Of a DNA stretch of 64,000 bases, positions 11,266-20,295 are shown in pieces (positions within the stretch are counted from its first letter, which is position 1; every line of letters begins with the position of its first letter). The notes under the pieces are model-generated. The model was not told the DNA's origin. It ran no database searches and worked only from the letters and a program-made list of their open reading frames with translations. This stretch comes from Leptospira terpstrae serovar Hualin str. LT 11-33 = ATCC 700639 (GTDB taxonomy: Bacteria; Spirochaetota; Leptospiria; Leptospirales; Leptospiraceae). Position numbers and translations under genes: made by a program. The stretch lies in the NCBI RefSeq assembly GCF_000332495.1, contig NZ_AOGW02000006.1:372001-436000 (forward strand), given 5' to 3'.

Positions 11266-12048
11266 ATGAACTACAAACGCGAAGTTATCGATATTCCCAA
11301 CGGCAAAGGCGAAATCATTCGCTTTCAAATGAATGATCAAAACTCATTGACTGGTCAAAATATGAGAGACCTAAGTGAGATCTTAAATGAAATCAAAGCC
11401 GACAATTCCAAACGTGGTGTTATCCTTACTACAGATAACCCCAAATTTTTTTGTAATGGTCTTGATGCGGAAAACTTACTTTCCACAAGCCGTGACAAAC
11501 TGATTGATGAAGTTGGTGGGATAGTACTTCTTTTTGGCGAACTTGTCAAATTTGACAAACCATTGATTACAGAAGTTACAGGCCATGCCATGGGTGGCGG
11601 TGCCGTGATCACTGTTGCATCCGATTTTAAATATATGTTGGATGGAAAGGGAAGGATTGGGTTTACAGAAGTAAATGTTGGTTTGCCTTTGCCTGGAAGT
11701 TTTATCGATCGCATTAAGATGTGTGTGGATCCAAGGTATTGGGCAGAAGTTTGTTTAGAAGGAACCACTTACAAAGGTGCGGAAGCAAAAAAAATTGGGC
11801 TTATTGATGAAATTGCTCCAACTCCAGAAGATGTAAGAAAGATTGCTTTAAAGAAATTGGAAACACTTTCTAAAGTTCCATCTGCTGCATATCGTGCTAC
11901 AAAGAATACATTAAATGGAGCTCTACTCGCAAACCTTGATCAGTATAAAAAAGATACGATCAAATCTTTTGAACAACTAGGTGTCGTTGACAATTTACTA
12001 GAAGCAATGACAGCTCTTAAGGAAAAACGTAGACCCGTTTTTAAATAA
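11266..12048 (+). CDS. Enoyl-CoA hydratase/isomerase-family protein
   Basis: Crotonase-superfamily protein of 260 residues. The oxyanion-hole region is seen as NPKFFCNGLDAENL and the Gly-rich helix as GHAMGGGAVITVASDFKYM, followed by GFTEVNVGLPLPG. The Glu of FTEV lies at one of the two positions that carry catalytic Glu in hydratases, while the other position is not acidic, which is closer to delta3-delta2 enoyl-CoA isomerases. The family acts on acyl-CoA thioesters in fatty-acid metabolism. AAAGAAG precedes the ATG. It probably shares a transcript with the two signalling-type genes upstream; whether that link is functional is not clear. Confidence 0.88.
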   Translation: MNYKREVIDIPNGKGEIIRFQMNDQNSLTGQNMRDLSEILNEIKADNSKRGVILTTDNPKFFCNGLDAENLLSTSRDKLIDEVGGIVLLFGELVKFDKPLITEVTGHAMGGGAVITVASDFKYMLDGKGRIGFTEVNVGLPLPGSFIDRIKMCVDPRYWAEVCLEGTTYKGAEAKKIGLIDEIAPTPEDVRKIALKKLETLSKVPSAAYRATKNTLNGALLANLDQYKKDTIKSFEQLGVVDNLLEAMTALKEKRRPVFK

Positions 12049-12059
12049 AAATCTCCATG

Positions 12060-12090
12060 ATCGAGGGGAAAATTACAAACACCCCTCGAT
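12060..12090. terminator. Hairpin after the enoyl-CoA hydratase gene
   Basis: ATCGAGGGG (12060-12068) pairs perfectly with CCCCTCGAT (12082-12090) around a 13-base loop. The tail is only moderately T-rich (TCTTATAAGTCTTTT). It could end the 8.9-12.0 kb transcript or act in the leader of the M23 peptidase gene at 12139. Confidence 0.5.
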
Positions 12091-12138
12091 TCTTATAAGT
12101 CTTTTCACCATAAGCGCCGAAAATAATACTGAAATCTG

Positions 12139-14103
12139 ATGTTGCGTTCATTCGTATTAGTACTTATACTCTCTATTTATCCACTCTCTGCAATATCTGT
12201 CTCTGATTTCCCACCAGGTTTTGTTTTAAAAAATCCATATGTTTGGCCAGTAAAAGGATATGATACAATCACTGGAACATTTGGAGAATTTAGAACTGGT
12301 CACTTCCATATGGGCCAGGACTTTTCCACTGGTGGCAAAATTGGTATTCCTATTCTTGCTGTCGCAAAAGGGAAAGTAACCAGAGTCCAAAGACGATGGA
12401 CTAGCATTGGTTATGCAATCTTCTTACAACACGATGATGGGATGACCTCTCGTTATGGTCACTTGCATAAGTTTTCACAAAAAATTATCAAACAAATTTT
12501 AAAATCAAAACAAGCAAAACGATACAAAGACCGAACAGATTTTGATATTGCTCTTCCGGAGGCAGTGGAAGTAGATGCAGGTGAAACTATTGCTTTTTCG
12601 GGCGATACAGGAGTTGGCCCACCTCACCTTCATTTTGAACTTTTTAAAGATAACGTATATTACAACCCTGTGCATTATGGCTTAGGTTATAATGTAGCAG
12701 AACCTATTGTATTCAACGCTTTGCGTATTACTCCACAAACACCTCGCACCTTCATCAATGGTCGAAATGAACCTGTAGAAATTCCATTTTATGAAACCAC
12801 TGGAAATCGATTTGAGTTATTAGAATCTCCTACTCTTTTTATCCAAGGGAAAGTTGGAATTCAAATTGCTATTCATCAAAAATCAAATAGCAATCGTCTT
12901 GGAATTTTCACCTTGGATATGTTAATTGGTGAAAACGTTTTACAAGGTTTCCAACTTTCTAAAATTCTAAAAGAACATACTCGTAAAAATGTATTGTTAT
13001 ATGATAGTTCTGTAAGTAAACCCAACGGAAATCCATTTTCATATTATCTACATACTAGAGATGGAAACGACCTCTTAGGTATGAGAAGTAATGGTCGTGA
13101 ACAAGGACTTCTTGATAGCGAACAGATGCGTATGGGAGAACCAAAAGAAATTACGATACGTGCTACAGGGATGGGAGGTCAAATGTCATTTGCTTCCTTT
13201 TTTATTCTAAAAGACCAAGGTGATTATAGTCACATTGTTACTAAGGAATGGAAATACAATGTGTATTACGATCGTTATACTACCTTCAAATCCAAAGATA
13301 CAAAAGTAGAACTTTTTTTCCCAGTAAATGCAGTATATTCGAAAGCATTTTTCGAAATCGAAGCGCAAGAACAAATCCAAATCAATACACAGGGACTCAA
13401 CCAACTCTCTAGTGTATATAAAATCGGGCCAGATTTTAAAGACTTCAATTTAGGTTATGATCTTTATGTAAAAGTTCCCAAAACCAAAGACATCAATTCT
13501 GCTGATTTGTACGAAGTACTGGCGAATGGAAATGTGAAAAAGATCAATGGATCTTCTTTTAGTTCTTGGGGTCAGTTTTTTAAAGTGAGACTTCGAAAAA
13601 CTGGTCTCTTTGTCGTTTTATCTGACCAAACACCTCCCAATATTTATCTACATGAGTTTATGAATAAAACGGTTTATCCAAGAGAAGACTTTGCCCTCTA
13701 TTTGAAGGCAGTGGATGTAGGATCAGGAATTATGCCCGATGGATTTGATATCACTGTCGATGGAATTCCGGGCAAAGCAGAGTTTTTTCCAAAAGATGGA
13801 CGATTGGAAATCTTTGAACCAGAAATTTTATACGAACCAGGAAAACACACGGTGCTTGCCAGTGTAAGAGATTTTGCAGGAAATTGGAGTTCGACTGTTC
13901 GTTATGATTATGAAATCCAATCACCACCAGTGCCTGAAGAAAAAAAGAAACCTACTCCTGAAAACCACAGTGTAGATACTTTAAAAGAAAAAAAGAATAC
14001 TAAAGAAACCAAATCTAAGCCATCTTCGCCTAAGGTGCAAAAGGCGATCAAATCGATCACTGCCGCACCTAAGGCAAAGGATAAAAAATCTACATCCCGA
14101 TAG
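12139..14103 (+). CDS. M23-family metallopeptidase, exported
   Basis: A 654-residue protein with a signal peptide ([20 protein letters not shown]). An M23 (LytM-like) domain spans about residues 35-180: GHFHMGQDF gives the first zinc His and Asp, MTSRYGHLH the second His region and PPHLHFELF the final HxH. Catalytic ligands appear intact, so it may cut peptidoglycan cross-links in the periplasm. Long beta-rich regions follow, including an Ig-like module near residues 500-600 ([12 protein letters not shown]... [10 protein letters not shown]), and the last 50 residues are a Lys/Ser/Pro-rich low-complexity tail that could contact cell-wall anions. The 3' end overlaps the convergent reductase by 14 bases. 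Confidence 0.88.
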   Translation: MLRSFVLVLILSIYPLSAISVSDFPPGFVLKNPYVWPVKGYDTITGTFGEFRTGHFHMGQDFSTGGKIGIPILAVAKGKVTRVQRRWTSIGYAIFLQHDDGMTSRYGHLHKFSQKIIKQILKSKQAKRYKDRTDFDIALPEAVEVDAGETIAFSGDTGVGPPHLHFELFKDNVYYNPVHYGLGYNVAEPIVFNALRITPQTPRTFINGRNEPVEIPFYETTGNRFELLESPTLFIQGKVGIQIAIHQKSNSNRLGIFTLDMLIGENVLQGFQLSKILKEHTRKNVLLYDSSVSKPNGNPFSYYLHTRDGNDLLGMRSNGREQGLLDSEQMRMGEPKEITIRATGMGGQMSFASFFILKDQGDYSHIVTKEWKYNVYYDRYTTFKSKDTKVELFFPVNAVYSKAFFEIEAQEQIQINTQGLNQLSSVYKIGPDFKDFNLGYDLYVKVPKTKDINSADLYEVLANGNVKKINGSSFSSWGQFFKVRLRKTGLFVVLSDQTPPNIYLHEFMNKTVYPREDFALYLKAVDVGSGIMPDGFDITVDGIPGKAEFFPKDGRLEIFEPEILYEPGKHTVLASVRDFAGNWSSTVRYDYEIQSPPVPEEKKKPTPENHSVDTLKEKKNTKETKSKPSSPKVQKAIKSITAAPKAKDKKSTSR

Positions 14104-14857
14104 CTGCACCACCGTCTACACGGAGGTAAGTTCCAGTAATGTAAGAAGCATCGTTACTTAAGAAAAACTTAACAGCAGAGGCAATCTCTTCTTGTTTTCC
14201 CGGACGTTTGAGAGGAATTACAGAAGGATCTGTCAACTTGTCTTGTACTTCTTTAGAAAGTGTTCCAGTCATTTCTGTTTGAACGTATCCTGGACAAACT
14301 GCGTTTACTAGTACGTTTCTACCTGAAAATTCACGTGCAGAAACTTTTGTTAACGCAATCACACCAGCTTTTGAAGTGGAGTAGTTTGCTTGTCCTGGTT
14401 GTCCTGTAAGTCCAGAAACTGAGGAGATATTGACTATCCGGCCAGAGTCAGATTTAAGAATCAATTTACTTGCGGATTTTGTCATAAGGAAAACTCCCTT
14501 ACAGTTCACATCCATTACGAAGTCGTATTCTTGTTCAGACATACGAATGAGAAGGTTATCTTTCAAAACTCCCGCGTTGTTCACAAGAAAGTCTAATTTT
14601 CCAAAAGCTTCCTTTGTTTTGCTAATCGCAGCATCGCAATCCTCTGGTTTTGTTACGTTACAAGCAACACCAATTGCTTTCACACCAAACTTTGCTTCTA
14701 CTTCTCTTGCAGCTTCTTCAATTTTTTCCTGATTTAAGTCAACAAGCACCAAACTTGCACCATGCGATGCGATACGGTTTGCGATTGCTCTTCCCAAACC
14801 AATGGGAGAGGCAGCTCCTGTTACCAGTGCTACTTTTCCTTCGAATTCTTTGGACAT
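14090..14857 (-). CDS. fabG: 3-oxoacyl-ACP reductase-like short-chain dehydrogenase
   Basis: Short-chain dehydrogenase of 255 residues, close to FabG. It shows the nucleotide-binding motif [20 protein letters not shown], the catalytic Ser in NISSVSG and the Tyr-Lys pair in YSTSKAG, then [10 protein letters not shown] and the C-terminal [12 protein letters not shown]. FabG reduces 3-oxoacyl-ACP with NADPH in fatty-acid elongation, but SDRs with this signature also act on hydroxyacyl-CoA or other alcohols, and it is not beside other fab genes. A G-rich ribosome site (GGGGGG) lies seven bases before the ATG. It is divergent from purB. Confidence 0.85.
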   Translation of the reverse strand: MSKEFEGKVALVTGAASPIGLGRAIANRIASHGASLVLVDLNQEKIEEAAREVEAKFGVKAIGVACNVTKPEDCDAAISKTKEAFGKLDFLVNNAGVLKDNLLIRMSEQEYDFVMDVNCKGVFLMTKSASKLILKSDSGRIVNISSVSGLTGQPGQANYSTSKAGVIALTKVSAREFSGRNVLVNAVCPGYVQTEMTGTLSKEVQDKLTDPSVIPLKRPGKQEEIASAVKFFLSNDASYITGTYLRVDGGAAIGM

Positions 14858-14965
14858 ATGCCCCCCTGGGATTTATTACTAGATTCTAAACTTGAATCTC
14901 GAACATCGTTCGGCAATCGTAAAATTCCCAGTTGAAACGGAAGTTTCGACTGAAAGACTGCCCTT

Positions 14966-16270
14966 ATGATCGATCGTTATAGCCACCCAGAGATTTCCGC
15001 CATCTGGGAATTAGAGAACAAATTTAAAATTTGGACAGATATTGAAATTTATGCCTGCGAGGCACGCGCCAACCGAGGAGAGGTCCCCAAAGAAGATCTC
15101 GAAACCATCAAACAGAAGGCAAAATTCAATGTAGAAGAAATTCTAGAAATAGAATCGAAGGTTCACCATGATGTGATTGCCTATTTAACAAACCTGAATT
15201 CATATATTGGCCCTGCTGGCCGTCATGTTCACTTTGGACTGACTTCCAGTGATGTAGGAGATACGGCGCTTTGCGTACAAATGGTTCAAGCGATGGACCT
15301 TCTCATCCAAAGAACCGAAACACTTTTACAAACAACAAAAGAAAAAGCAAAAGAGTACAAAGACCTTCCTTGTATCGGACGTTCTCATGGGATCCATGCG
15401 GAACCAATGACTTTAGGATTAAAATTTGCACTCTTCTTTGCAGAAATGACCCGCAACTTAGAACGGATGAAAGATGCAAGGGAACAAATTGCAGTAGGTA
15501 AATTGTCTGGAGCTGTAGGAACCTATTCCAATATTGATTTAGAAATCGAAGAATATGTTTTAAACAAACTTGGTCTTAAGGTAGATCCGATTGCAACGCA
15601 AGTGATCTCTAGAGATCGTCATGCTTTCTATATGTCTGTTCTAGGTGTGGTTGCTGCCAGTTTAGACCGTATGGCAACAGAAATTCGACTTTTGCAAAAA
15701 ACAGAAGGACGTGAAGTAGAAGAACCATTTGCCAAAGGCCAAAAAGGATCTTCCGCAATGCCTCACAAACGAAACCCAGTGGTTTGTGAAAGAATTTCTG
15801 GAATCTCCCGAGTCATTCGTTCTAATGTAAACGTTGGATTACAAAATGTGGGACTTTGGCATGAAAGAGATATTTCTCATTCCTCAGCAGAACGAATTGT
15901 ACTTCCCGATTCTACAATTGCACTCGATTACATTTTAGAAAAAATGAACTTTGTATTGAAAGGTCTTCATGTTTATCCTGATGCTACAGAACGTACACTA
16001 AACGTAACACGTGGACTCATTTTCTCTCAAAAAGTTTTGCTTTGGCTCATCGAAAAAGGGGGAATCACTCGCGAGGATGCATACCTTATCGTGCAAGAAA
16101 ATGCAATGGCCGTATGGGCAGACCAATCCAAAAATCTTCGTGACCTTTTGAAACAAGATCCAAGATGTTCTGCCATTCTGAAAGATAGCGATTTGGAGGA
16201 AATTTTTCAAATCAAACCTTATCTGGAACGAATTCCGCTCATTTTCAAACGACTAGGGATTATTGATTAG
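14966..16270 (+). CDS. purB: Adenylosuccinate lyase
   Basis: Fumarase/aspartase-superfamily enzyme of 434 residues. It cleaves SAICAR and adenylosuccinate in purine synthesis. Seen directly: the opening MIDRYSHPEISAIWELENKF, the TSSDVGDTAL segment, GRSHGIHAEP with the catalytic His, and the family signature GSSAMPHKRNP. The length equals the usual bacterial PurB. It is followed by a strong hairpin at 16331-16366. No other pur gene is nearby. Confidence 0.96.
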   Translation: MIDRYSHPEISAIWELENKFKIWTDIEIYACEARANRGEVPKEDLETIKQKAKFNVEEILEIESKVHHDVIAYLTNLNSYIGPAGRHVHFGLTSSDVGDTALCVQMVQAMDLLIQRTETLLQTTKEKAKEYKDLPCIGRSHGIHAEPMTLGLKFALFFAEMTRNLERMKDAREQIAVGKLSGAVGTYSNIDLEIEEYVLNKLGLKVDPIATQVISRDRHAFYMSVLGVVAASLDRMATEIRLLQKTEGREVEEPFAKGQKGSSAMPHKRNPVVCERISGISRVIRSNVNVGLQNVGLWHERDISHSSAERIVLPDSTIALDYILEKMNFVLKGLHVYPDATERTLNVTRGLIFSQKVLLWLIEKGGITREDAYLIVQENAMAVWADQSKNLRDLLKQDPRCSAILKDSDLEEIFQIKPYLERIPLIFKRLGIID

Positions 16271-16330
16271 ATTTTCTTTGCTATGTTCATCGATAGTAAG
16301 TGAATGATCCTTTTACTCAAAATTCCAATG

Positions 16331-16370
16331 AATCCTATAGGCCAAACAACTCTGGTCTATAGGATTTTTA
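16331..16370 (+). terminator. Rho-independent terminator of purB
   Basis: AATCCTATAG (16331-16340) pairs with CTATAGGATT (16357-16366), extended inward by three pairs including one G-U, for a 13-bp stem and a 10-base loop. A T-run follows on the plus strand. The convergent esterase stops at 16368, so the hairpin may serve both, but the T-run favours purB. Confidence 0.85.
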
Positions 16371-17027
16371 TTTAGGATTTTCCAACTCCACTTCCAACCA
16401 TTGGATTAAATCTTTTAACATCTCCCGATTGATACTGTGACCTTCTTCATATTCTTTATAATGAGGATGGATGCCGATAGATTCTAAATATCCTTTTACC
16501 GATCTAGCATATTCCACTGACAAAACACGGTCATTCGTTCCGTGAGAGATAAATATTCTTTTGTTTAGAACTTTCTCAGTGGCATCTACAATTGTTTTGT
16601 TTTCTTCTAACAATCTCCCACTCAGAGCAATGATACCTTTAATTCTCTCTGGATGTAGTAGACCGATGGAATAAGACATGATGGCACCTTGGCTAAATCC
16701 ACCAATCCAAACTTTGGATTCATCAAATTGATAATTTAATTTAAGATAATCCAAAAACTCTAAGAGAAGTTTTCTACTTTCTCTTTCTTGTTCTAAGTTG
16801 ATTTTCGGCTGACCAGTTGTAAATAATACTTCATACCATCCATAACTATCCCGTCCTAAAGTCAGAGGTCCTCGAACTGAAACGATTAACATTGAATCAG
16901 GCAGATAATTGGTTAAGGAAAATAAATCTTCTTCATTACTACCAACTCCATGTAACAAAAGTAAGAGAGGTGGTTTTTCTACAGAAACTTTTGGTTTACG
17001 AATTAAATATTCTAATGGTTTTTCCAT
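16368..17027 (-). CDS. Phospholipase/carboxylesterase-family hydrolase (MhqD-like)
   Basis: Alpha/beta hydrolase of about 219 residues. The nucleophile elbow is GGFSQGA, the Asp lies in HGTNDRVL and the His in EEGHSI, so the catalytic triad is complete; LLLLHGVGSNEED gives the oxyanion region. The family (PF02230 type) includes carboxylesterases and MhqD of the Bacillus quinone-response operon. I start at the ATG at 17027; a TTG at 17036 is an alternative. The start is 14 bases after the stop of the dioxygenase gene, so the two form an operon. A role in hydrolysing ring-cleavage or thioester products is inference. Confidence 0.87.
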   Translation of the reverse strand: MEKPLEYLIRKPKVSVEKPPLLLLLHGVGSNEEDLFSLTNYLPDSMLIVSVRGPLTLGRDSYGWYEVLFTTGQPKINLEQERESRKLLLEFLDYLKLNYQFDESKVWIGGFSQGAIMSYSIGLLHPERIKGIIALSGRLLEENKTIVDATEKVLNKRIFISHGTNDRVLSVEYARSVKGYLESIGIHPHYKEYEEGHSINREMLKDLIQWLEVELENPK

Positions 17028-17041
17028 TTTTTTCAAGATCC

Positions 17042-17878
17042 CTAATTTAATTGAGAGTCAAGTCGTACCGAAGTCATTGTTAATGCTCCAGCGACTGGTT
17101 TGTCATTAAAAAATGAGACAGTATCCGAATTCAATTTTGTCCCCAAAGTATACAATAGTGGTAGATAATGTTCCGCTGTTGGAATGGCCCATTCAAATTC
17201 TTTCCCGTGATTTCGGATTTGAATGAGTGATTGGTAATCTTCTTTACTGATCCAATCTTTTACTTTTTGATTCACATCGAGTGCCCAATCAAAACCATAC
17301 ACTTCGTTCAACCTGTCCCATGCCACCATACGCAAGTTATGCACTATATTTCCACTAGCAATGATTAGGATTCCTTTGTTTCGGAGAGGGGCTAATTCTT
17401 TTGCTAATTGAAAATGTTGTTCTGGAGAACTTTTGTAATCCATACTCAATTGAACGATCGGAACATCTGCTTGAGGGTAGATATGTTTGATCACACTCCA
17501 CGCCCCATGATCCAGCCCCCATTCGTAATCTAATTTTACATTTTGAGTTTTTACCACTGACTGAACTAGTTTTGCTAACTCAGGGCTACCGGGAGCAGGG
17601 TATTGTACATCAAACAAAGCCTTGGGAAAACCACCAAAATCATGTATGGTCGGAGGTTTTTCCATAGCAGTGACAAAGGTTCCATCTGTCACCCAGTGTG
17701 CCGAAATACAAAGGATTGCCTGAGGTTTTGGAATTTGTTTTGTTAGGTCACGTATTCCATCCACAAATTCATTTTCTTCAATCGCATTCATAGGACTGCC
17801 ATGGCCTAAAAAAAACGAAGGCATTGTATCGGAAGTTGGAAAAACATTCGAATTCTCTTTGGTTTCTGTCTGGTTCAT
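17042..17878 (-). CDS. Class III extradiol ring-cleavage dioxygenase (YgiD/DODA type)
   Basis: A 278-residue enzyme of the 4,5-DOPA-dioxygenase/YgiD family, which opens catechol rings with a non-haem metal. Seen: FFLGHGSPMNAI near residue 25 (metal His), LCISAHWVTDG, WGLDHGAWSV and ASGNIVHNLR with further His ligands. About 18 residues precede the conserved start; an internal ATG at 17824 would match the family start better but lacks a ribosome site. The physiological substrate is unknown. It is followed by a carboxylesterase in the same operon and preceded by a promoter holding a perfect palindrome and a short leader ORF. Confidence 0.9.
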   Translation of the reverse strand: MNQTETKENSNVFPTSDTMPSFFLGHGSPMNAIEENEFVDGIRDLTKQIPKPQAILCISAHWVTDGTFVTAMEKPPTIHDFGGFPKALFDVQYPAPGSPELAKLVQSVVKTQNVKLDYEWGLDHGAWSVIKHIYPQADVPIVQLSMDYKSSPEQHFQLAKELAPLRNKGILIIASGNIVHNLRMVAWDRLNEVYGFDWALDVNQKVKDWISKEDYQSLIQIRNHGKEFEWAIPTAEHYLPLLYTLGTKLNSDTVSFFNDKPVAGALTMTSVRLDSQLN

Positions 17879-17895
17879 ACGGTTTTTCGGAGCAT
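17875..17895 (-). CDS. Six-codon leader ORF overlapping the dioxygenase start
   Basis: ATG at 17895 (minus strand) encodes M-L-R-K-T-V and stops with a TGA that overlaps the dioxygenase ATG by four bases (ATGA). The only strong ribosome site here, GGAGG (17903-17907), is seven bases upstream of this small ORF and 24 or more from the dioxygenase ATG. Either the leader couples translation into the dioxygenase, or a one-base error hides a longer N-terminus. It is too short to judge by composition. Confidence 0.45.
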   Translation of the reverse strand: MLRKTV

Positions 17896-17923
17896 TTTTT
17901 CGCCTCCGATCCCTCTCTATAGA

Positions 17924-17952
17924 TAGTTTAATATTAAACTACTTATTGTCAA
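17924..17952 (-). promoter_or_regulatory. Promoter of the dioxygenase operon with an 18-bp palindromic operator
   Basis: On the minus strand a perfect TTGACA (17947-17952) is followed after 16 bases by TAAACT (17925-17930), four of six matches to a -10 box. The perfect 18-bp palindrome TAGTTTAATATTAAACTA (17924-17941) covers the spacer and the -10. This size and A+T-rich symmetry is typical of operators for MarR-family repressors, which would block polymerase from here. No MarR gene is in the window. Confidence 0.65.
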
Positions 17953-18047
17953 TCTATTCACAAACTGCAAAATACAAAAATAATTCTTTTCATCGTCTGT
18001 AATCTCTAACCAAAATGCATTAAAGATTACAACGAGGGTTTTCCAAA

Positions 18048-18431
18048 ATGAAAGCAATTAAATGGAATATAGGATATGGTTTTTTAAGTTGGTTTGTACC
18101 GTTTTTTGTCTCGATCTTCTTTTTCTCAAAGGATGGCGGACTACAAATTGATTTGTTTCTTTTCAAAACGATCATGATTGTCGTCGGATCCCTCAGTGGA
18201 TGTTTTTTACTATATCGTTATTTTTTGTTAGTTGATTCAAAATTTCTTAAAGAAGGATTTGTCATTGGAATCTCTTGGCTTTTTATCAATTGGCTTTTAG
18301 ACATTCTCGTTCTGATTCCAATGTCAAAAATGCCTATGGATGTATATTTTATTCAAATTGGATTTCGATATTTGTCTTTGTTGTTTTTTGCCATAGCTAT
18401 GGGAGCAATTTTGGAACGGAAGGTAAAGTAA
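18048..18431 (+). CDS. Small four-helix membrane protein
   Basis: A 127-residue protein with four predicted transmembrane helices (about residues 8-28, 40-62, 72-93 and 100-120) and a basic end RKVK. I do not recognise the family. GAGGG lies about ten bases before the ATG, and an inverted repeat (TGTAATCT with AGATTACA, 17998-18031) sits in the leader. It is divergent from the dioxygenase operon and is followed 35 bases later by the SnoaL-like gene, so both may share a transcript and the control region. Confidence 0.7.
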   Translation: MKAIKWNIGYGFLSWFVPFFVSIFFFSKDGGLQIDLFLFKTIMIVVGSLSGCFLLYRYFLLVDSKFLKEGFVIGISWLFINWLLDILVLIPMSKMPMDVYFIQIGFRYLSLLFFAIAMGAILERKVK

Positions 18432-18466
18432 AGGGTGAAACATCTTGTCTGATTTTGAGGTTTCCT

Positions 18467-18877
18467 ATGGAAAATAAAAAGAAAATAGAGTATATACTAA
18501 ACGAACTCATTTCGAATCAAAATACTTCAGACATTCCGAAGTTTTTCTCAAATAATTATGTAGTACATACATCTAAAAAAGATTACTTGGGACATAAGAT
18601 CATCATTAAATGGAGTAAAGATTTACATAATTTCTTCTCTGATTTAAAAGTTATCAAAATTCAATTCCTTGTTCAGACAGATGAGTTTATTGTTTGGAAA
18701 AGAACTCTACGAGGAAAAATCAAACCTTCAAAAAACAAAAACTTAAAGATGGGCCAATTAATCAAATGGGAAGAGATGATTGTGTCCAGGTTTAAAAATG
18801 GATTGATTATGGAAGAGTGGAATAACTCCGAGTTTCTCGGTGCTTTGATGTCTAAGTCAAGTCGAATTGGAAAATAA
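18467..18877 (+). CDS. SnoaL-like (NTF2-fold) protein
   Basis: A protein of about 136 residues. The frame is open further upstream, but the ATG at 18467 has GAGG seven bases before it and gives the family-like start. The pattern fits the ester-cyclase/SnoaL-like NTF2 fold: N-terminal helices, FFSNNYVVHTSKKDYLGHKII, then DLKVIKIQFLVQTDEFIVWKRTLRGK and a final strand with IMEEWNNSEFLGAL. Members bind small hydrophobic molecules and some are cyclases; activity cannot be assigned. It lies in the small-molecule accessory patch and is convergent with the truncated cupin gene. Confidence 0.65.
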   Translation: MENKKKIEYILNELISNQNTSDIPKFFSNNYVVHTSKKDYLGHKIIIKWSKDLHNFFSDLKVIKIQFLVQTDEFIVWKRTLRGKIKPSKNKNLKMGQLIKWEEMIVSRFKNGLIMEEWNNSEFLGALMSKSSRIGK

Positions 18878-18936
18878 AATTTTGATTGATTGATACCTAT
18901 CGTTACTCAATATTTTTATCTAACAAGTGCTATGTT

Positions 18937-19860
18937 TTATTGCCTTAAATATTCCTCGTCACTCACTGGTTCCAACCAAGTTACGGGGCCAGCCTTCATG
19001 TTCGTTCCGATGGCTATATGACTGAGTTCTTCCGAGGGTGTGGCTCCATGCCAATGATGTGTATTAGGCGGACATTGAATGATATCACCTGCTTTCACAA
19101 TACGAACTGGCTTTCCTTTTTCTTGATAATATCCACTACCTTTTGTTACTAATAAAATTTGACCGCCTGGATGATAATGCCAATTGGTTCGAGAACTTGG
19201 TGAAAAAGTAACATTTCCAATTTGAGTGTTCCATGTTCGATCGTCAGCGACTAGAATCTCCACCCAGACCTTACCTGTAAAATTCTGATTCTTAATGGCG
19301 ACCTCGTTTGGAGAGATTTCCGCGAAAGTTAACTCCCCAACCAAGGTTTGGTCCAAAATTCTTTTTGCCACTTGTCCATCTTGCCAACTGACTTTTAACT
19401 CCAAGATCGAGACTAAATGCTGGAGTTGATTTTCTGTAAGGCCAACATTAAGAGCAACTTTCATATGCGATCTTAGTTGAGTTTCTGTTCCTCCGAGGCT
19501 TGCAAGAATGGAAACTGTTGCGATTTCGCGACTTTGAAAGTTTAACGTATCCCGACTGAAAATATCTGCAAATAGATGTTCTTTTAAGAACTGATCAATC
19601 ACGGGAGCAAAGGTATAAACTTCACCATGATTGGGTGCGCCAATTAATTTAGTCTGAATTTCTGTGCCTATTTCCAACTTACTTTTGTCAGTTAAAAGAG
19701 GCCGTGCATCTGTTCCTATTTTGTCTTTAATTCCATTTTGTTTGCGTATCTTCAACACTTGCATTAGAACGTTCAGTCCATTCAAACTACGAGGAAAGCC
19801 TGCATAAGCGTATGTATGAACCAAAATTTCTTTTACTTCGCTGACTGTTAAACCATGACT
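18937..19860 (-). pseudogene. Carboxymuconolactone-decarboxylase/cupin fusion, 5' end deleted
   Basis: Two CMD (AhpD-like) repeats followed by a C-terminal cupin (RTNWHYHPGGQILLVT and HHWHGATPSEELSHI give the metal His). The first CMD repeat is incomplete. Recognisable coding reaches back to about 19860 (SHGLTVSEVKEI leading into VHTYAYAGFPRSLNGL), where it meets an in-frame TGA. No ATG or GTG exists in this stretch; the first usable codon is a TTG at 19824. Complete relatives have a signal peptide and about 60-70 more residues before this point. The gene therefore lost its 5' end, at the same spot where the divergent AraC gene lost its own. It is probably non-functional; a TTG-initiated product of 295 residues cannot be excluded. 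Confidence 0.75.
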
Positions 19861-20295
19861 TCAAAAAAGGAGGCATCGATCCTTGGCCCAATTATTTTAA
19901 AAGAGTTACTCTATCGTGCATCTTATGGTGAAAATGGTGAATCATTGCGAGCAATGGCATACCAAAATCGACGATTTTTCATGATCGCAAGAGTGTTGGA
20001 TAAAATTCATGAAGATTTTTCTGATGATCTAAATATAAATACTCTAGCAATATATGCGGGAATGAGTGTCTCCGCTTTTCACGCTAGTTTTAAGGCGGTA
20101 ACTAATTCTTCCCCTTTACAATATATAAAGAATGTAAGATTACACAAAGCAAGGGCACTAATGACACACGACGGATTGAATGCTATATCTGCCTCCCTTC
20201 GAGTTGGTTATGAAAGCGCTTCACAATTTAGTCGAGAATACAAACGTTTCTTTGGAATTACACCAGGCAGAGATGTAGGTTTCGTTGCTGAATAA
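19855..20295 (+). pseudogene. AraC-family regulator lacking its N-terminal domain
   Basis: A 146-residue remnant of an AraC regulator of the type with an N-terminal AraC_N ligand domain. The end of that domain is seen (ASILGPIILKELLYRASYGENG), followed by both helix-turn-helices: INTLAIYAGMSVSAFHASFKAVT and ISASLRVGYESASQFSREYKRFFG, ending GITPGRDV. Complete members are about 290-300 residues, so roughly 150 N-terminal residues are missing. The ATG at 19855 is preceded by an in-frame TAA six bases upstream and has no ribosome site. The DNA-binding half could still fold if made. It faces away from the CMD/cupin remnant; both are cut at the same junction, which suggests one deletion removed their shared promoter region. 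Confidence 0.75.
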
